A stretch of DNA of 64,000 nucleotides from an uncultured Carboxylicivirga sp. (GTDB lineage Bacteria; Bacteroidota; Bacteroidia; Bacteroidales; Marinilabiliaceae). The stretch covers positions 32,731 through 96,730 of the forward strand of contig CANLLN010000019.1 of assembly GCA_947491945.1 (NCBI GenBank), in the 5' to 3' direction. The position numbers and the translations under genes were made by a program. Under the pieces are notes generated by a model, which worked only from the letters and a program-made list of their open reading frames with translations, was not told the origin of the DNA and did not search any database. Of this stretch, positions 63,643 through 64,000 are shown piece by piece; the stretch's first letter is position 1; the number at the start of each line of letters is the position of its first letter.

Positions 63643-63826
63643 GAGTTATGTGGAGTTCCCTCTATAGACCTATAGCGTTGATTTAAAAACACGATAATCA
63701 ATTCTTTTAACGGTTTAGTGATTTCTGGAGCTAACGTAAATTAGTTAATACTAATTAGTTGAAAAATGACAAATGGAGAAGATTATAAGTTACTGAATAT
63801 CAGAGATTAATTTCTAATTTAGTCAG
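63643..63826 (+). repeat. Diverged ~180-bp repeat, copy B (upstream of the truncated lipoprotein)
   Basis: The core 63678-63740 and the 3' block 63810-63826 match copy A at 60971-61033 and 61104-61120. The last matched base lies 18 bases before the ATG at 63845. Confidence 0.6.
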
Positions 63827-63844
63827 ATTTAAAACCAAATCTAT

Positions 63845-63931
63845 ATGAAAGCAAGAATTTTAACATTCGTAAGCATTTGCCTTATTGCAATAGCTTGTAA
63901 AACTAAGACTTACAATTCTGATTGGCTGTAG
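63845..63931 (+). pseudogene. Truncated lipoprotein gene (28 codons)
   Basis: From ATG 63845 a typical lipoprotein signal is read (ILTFVSICLIAIAC), but the frame stops at TAG 63929-63931 after only 10 more residues. This is too short for a functional lipoprotein of the usual kind. It looks like the 5' end of a gene interrupted by inserted DNA or a nonsense mutation. A functional very small lipoprotein cannot be excluded. Confidence 0.5.
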
Positions 63932-63974
63932 TTTACAATAGCGTTTTAATTTTGTAACTTAATGAGAAAATGCC

Positions 63975-64000
63975 ATGGATACCGCCAAAATAAAAGAAGT
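63975..64000 (+). CDS. Possible start of a further gene, cut by the window edge
   Basis: An ATG at 63975 opens a frame (MDTAKIKEV) that runs off the end. It begins 44 bases after the break in the lipoprotein frame. The distance from TGTAG at 63927 and the residues fit the left end of an IS21-type element with istA, but nine residues are far too few to decide. Confidence 0.2.

Noticed and set aside
60900..63850. Integron-type gene cassettes with attC sites
   Set aside because: The repeats carry AGCTAACG, which recalls attC cores, but I could not find the inverse core or a palindromic fold at the right spacing, and no integrase gene is visible.
1..64000. CRISPR arrays, phage islands, rRNA or complete transposons
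   Set aside because: No regularly spaced repeats, phage structural genes, rRNA stretches or complete transposases were found on reading the window.

Overview
The window looks like a chromosome segment of a Bacteroidota (Bacteroidetes) bacterium, probably from the Bacteroidia or Marinilabiliales-like part of the phylum; that finer placement is inference. The evidence is an uninterrupted type IX secretion and gliding core (porP/sprF, gldK, gldL, gldM, gldN), two GH92 alpha-mannosidases, many lipoproteins, promoters carrying the Bacteroidota -7 box TAnnTTTG, A-rich upstream regions instead of Shine-Dalgarno sites, and a zeaxanthin-type carotenoid operon. I saw no rRNA, tRNA, CRISPR array or complete insertion sequence.

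Layout. 1-1107: start of a Cache-domain sensor (minus strand, cut by the window edge). 1.2-4.2 kb: YceI lipocalin-like protein and a GH92 lipoprotein. 4.5-10.2 kb: a Wzi-like outer-membrane barrel, then four tightly packed genes for a diacetamido-glucuronic acid nucleotide sugar (WbpE, WbpD, WbpB and WbpA types). 10.3-15.8 kb: a small secreted beta protein, a YbaK-type editing deacylase, two unknown proteins and two thioredoxin-fold lipoproteins that lack the redox cysteines. 16-24.3 kb: lpxH, a KAS III enzyme, PBP1A, topA and a degenerate arginase-fold protein. 24.4-30.2 kb: the T9SS core. 30.5-33.9 kb: pyrH, a TlpA-like thioredoxin and an acyl-CoA synthetase. 34.0-38.0 kb: crtI, crtB, an unknown secreted protein, crtZ and a CrtYcd-like lycopene cyclase. 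38.1-45.4 kb: seven glycosyltransferase genes on both strands, partly AT-rich, as in LPS or surface-glycan loci. 45.5-49.5 kb: an LtaS-like membrane sulfatase-fold enzyme, a U32 peptidase and a DUF2797 protein. 49.5-53.4 kb: an endonuclease/exonuclease/phosphatase-fold lipoprotein coupled to a second GH92. 53.6-59.6 kb: a tripartite RND efflux operon. 59.8-64 kb: a barrel-like outer-membrane protein, then an AT-rich accessory stretch with an amidohydrolase, a stefin-like (cystatin) lipoprotein, two copies of a diverged ~180 bp repeat, and a truncated lipoprotein gene at the end.

How it fits together. The T9SS genes and the Wbp genes may belong to one process: in Porphyromonas gingivalis a Wbp/Vim-pathway sugar links T9SS cargo to A-LPS. 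The glycosyltransferase locus could supply the glycan. The carotenoid operon encodes phytoene synthesis, desaturation, cyclisation and hydroxylation, but no GGPP synthase or ketolase is in view.

Most interesting items: the stefin-like lipoprotein at 63209-63574, the arginase-fold protein with altered metal-ligand motifs beside the T9SS genes, the uncharacterised protein translationally coupled inside the carotenoid operon, the paired cysteine-less thioredoxin-fold lipoproteins, and the duplicated upstream repeat near the right end. All assignments come from reading motifs; no database search was run.
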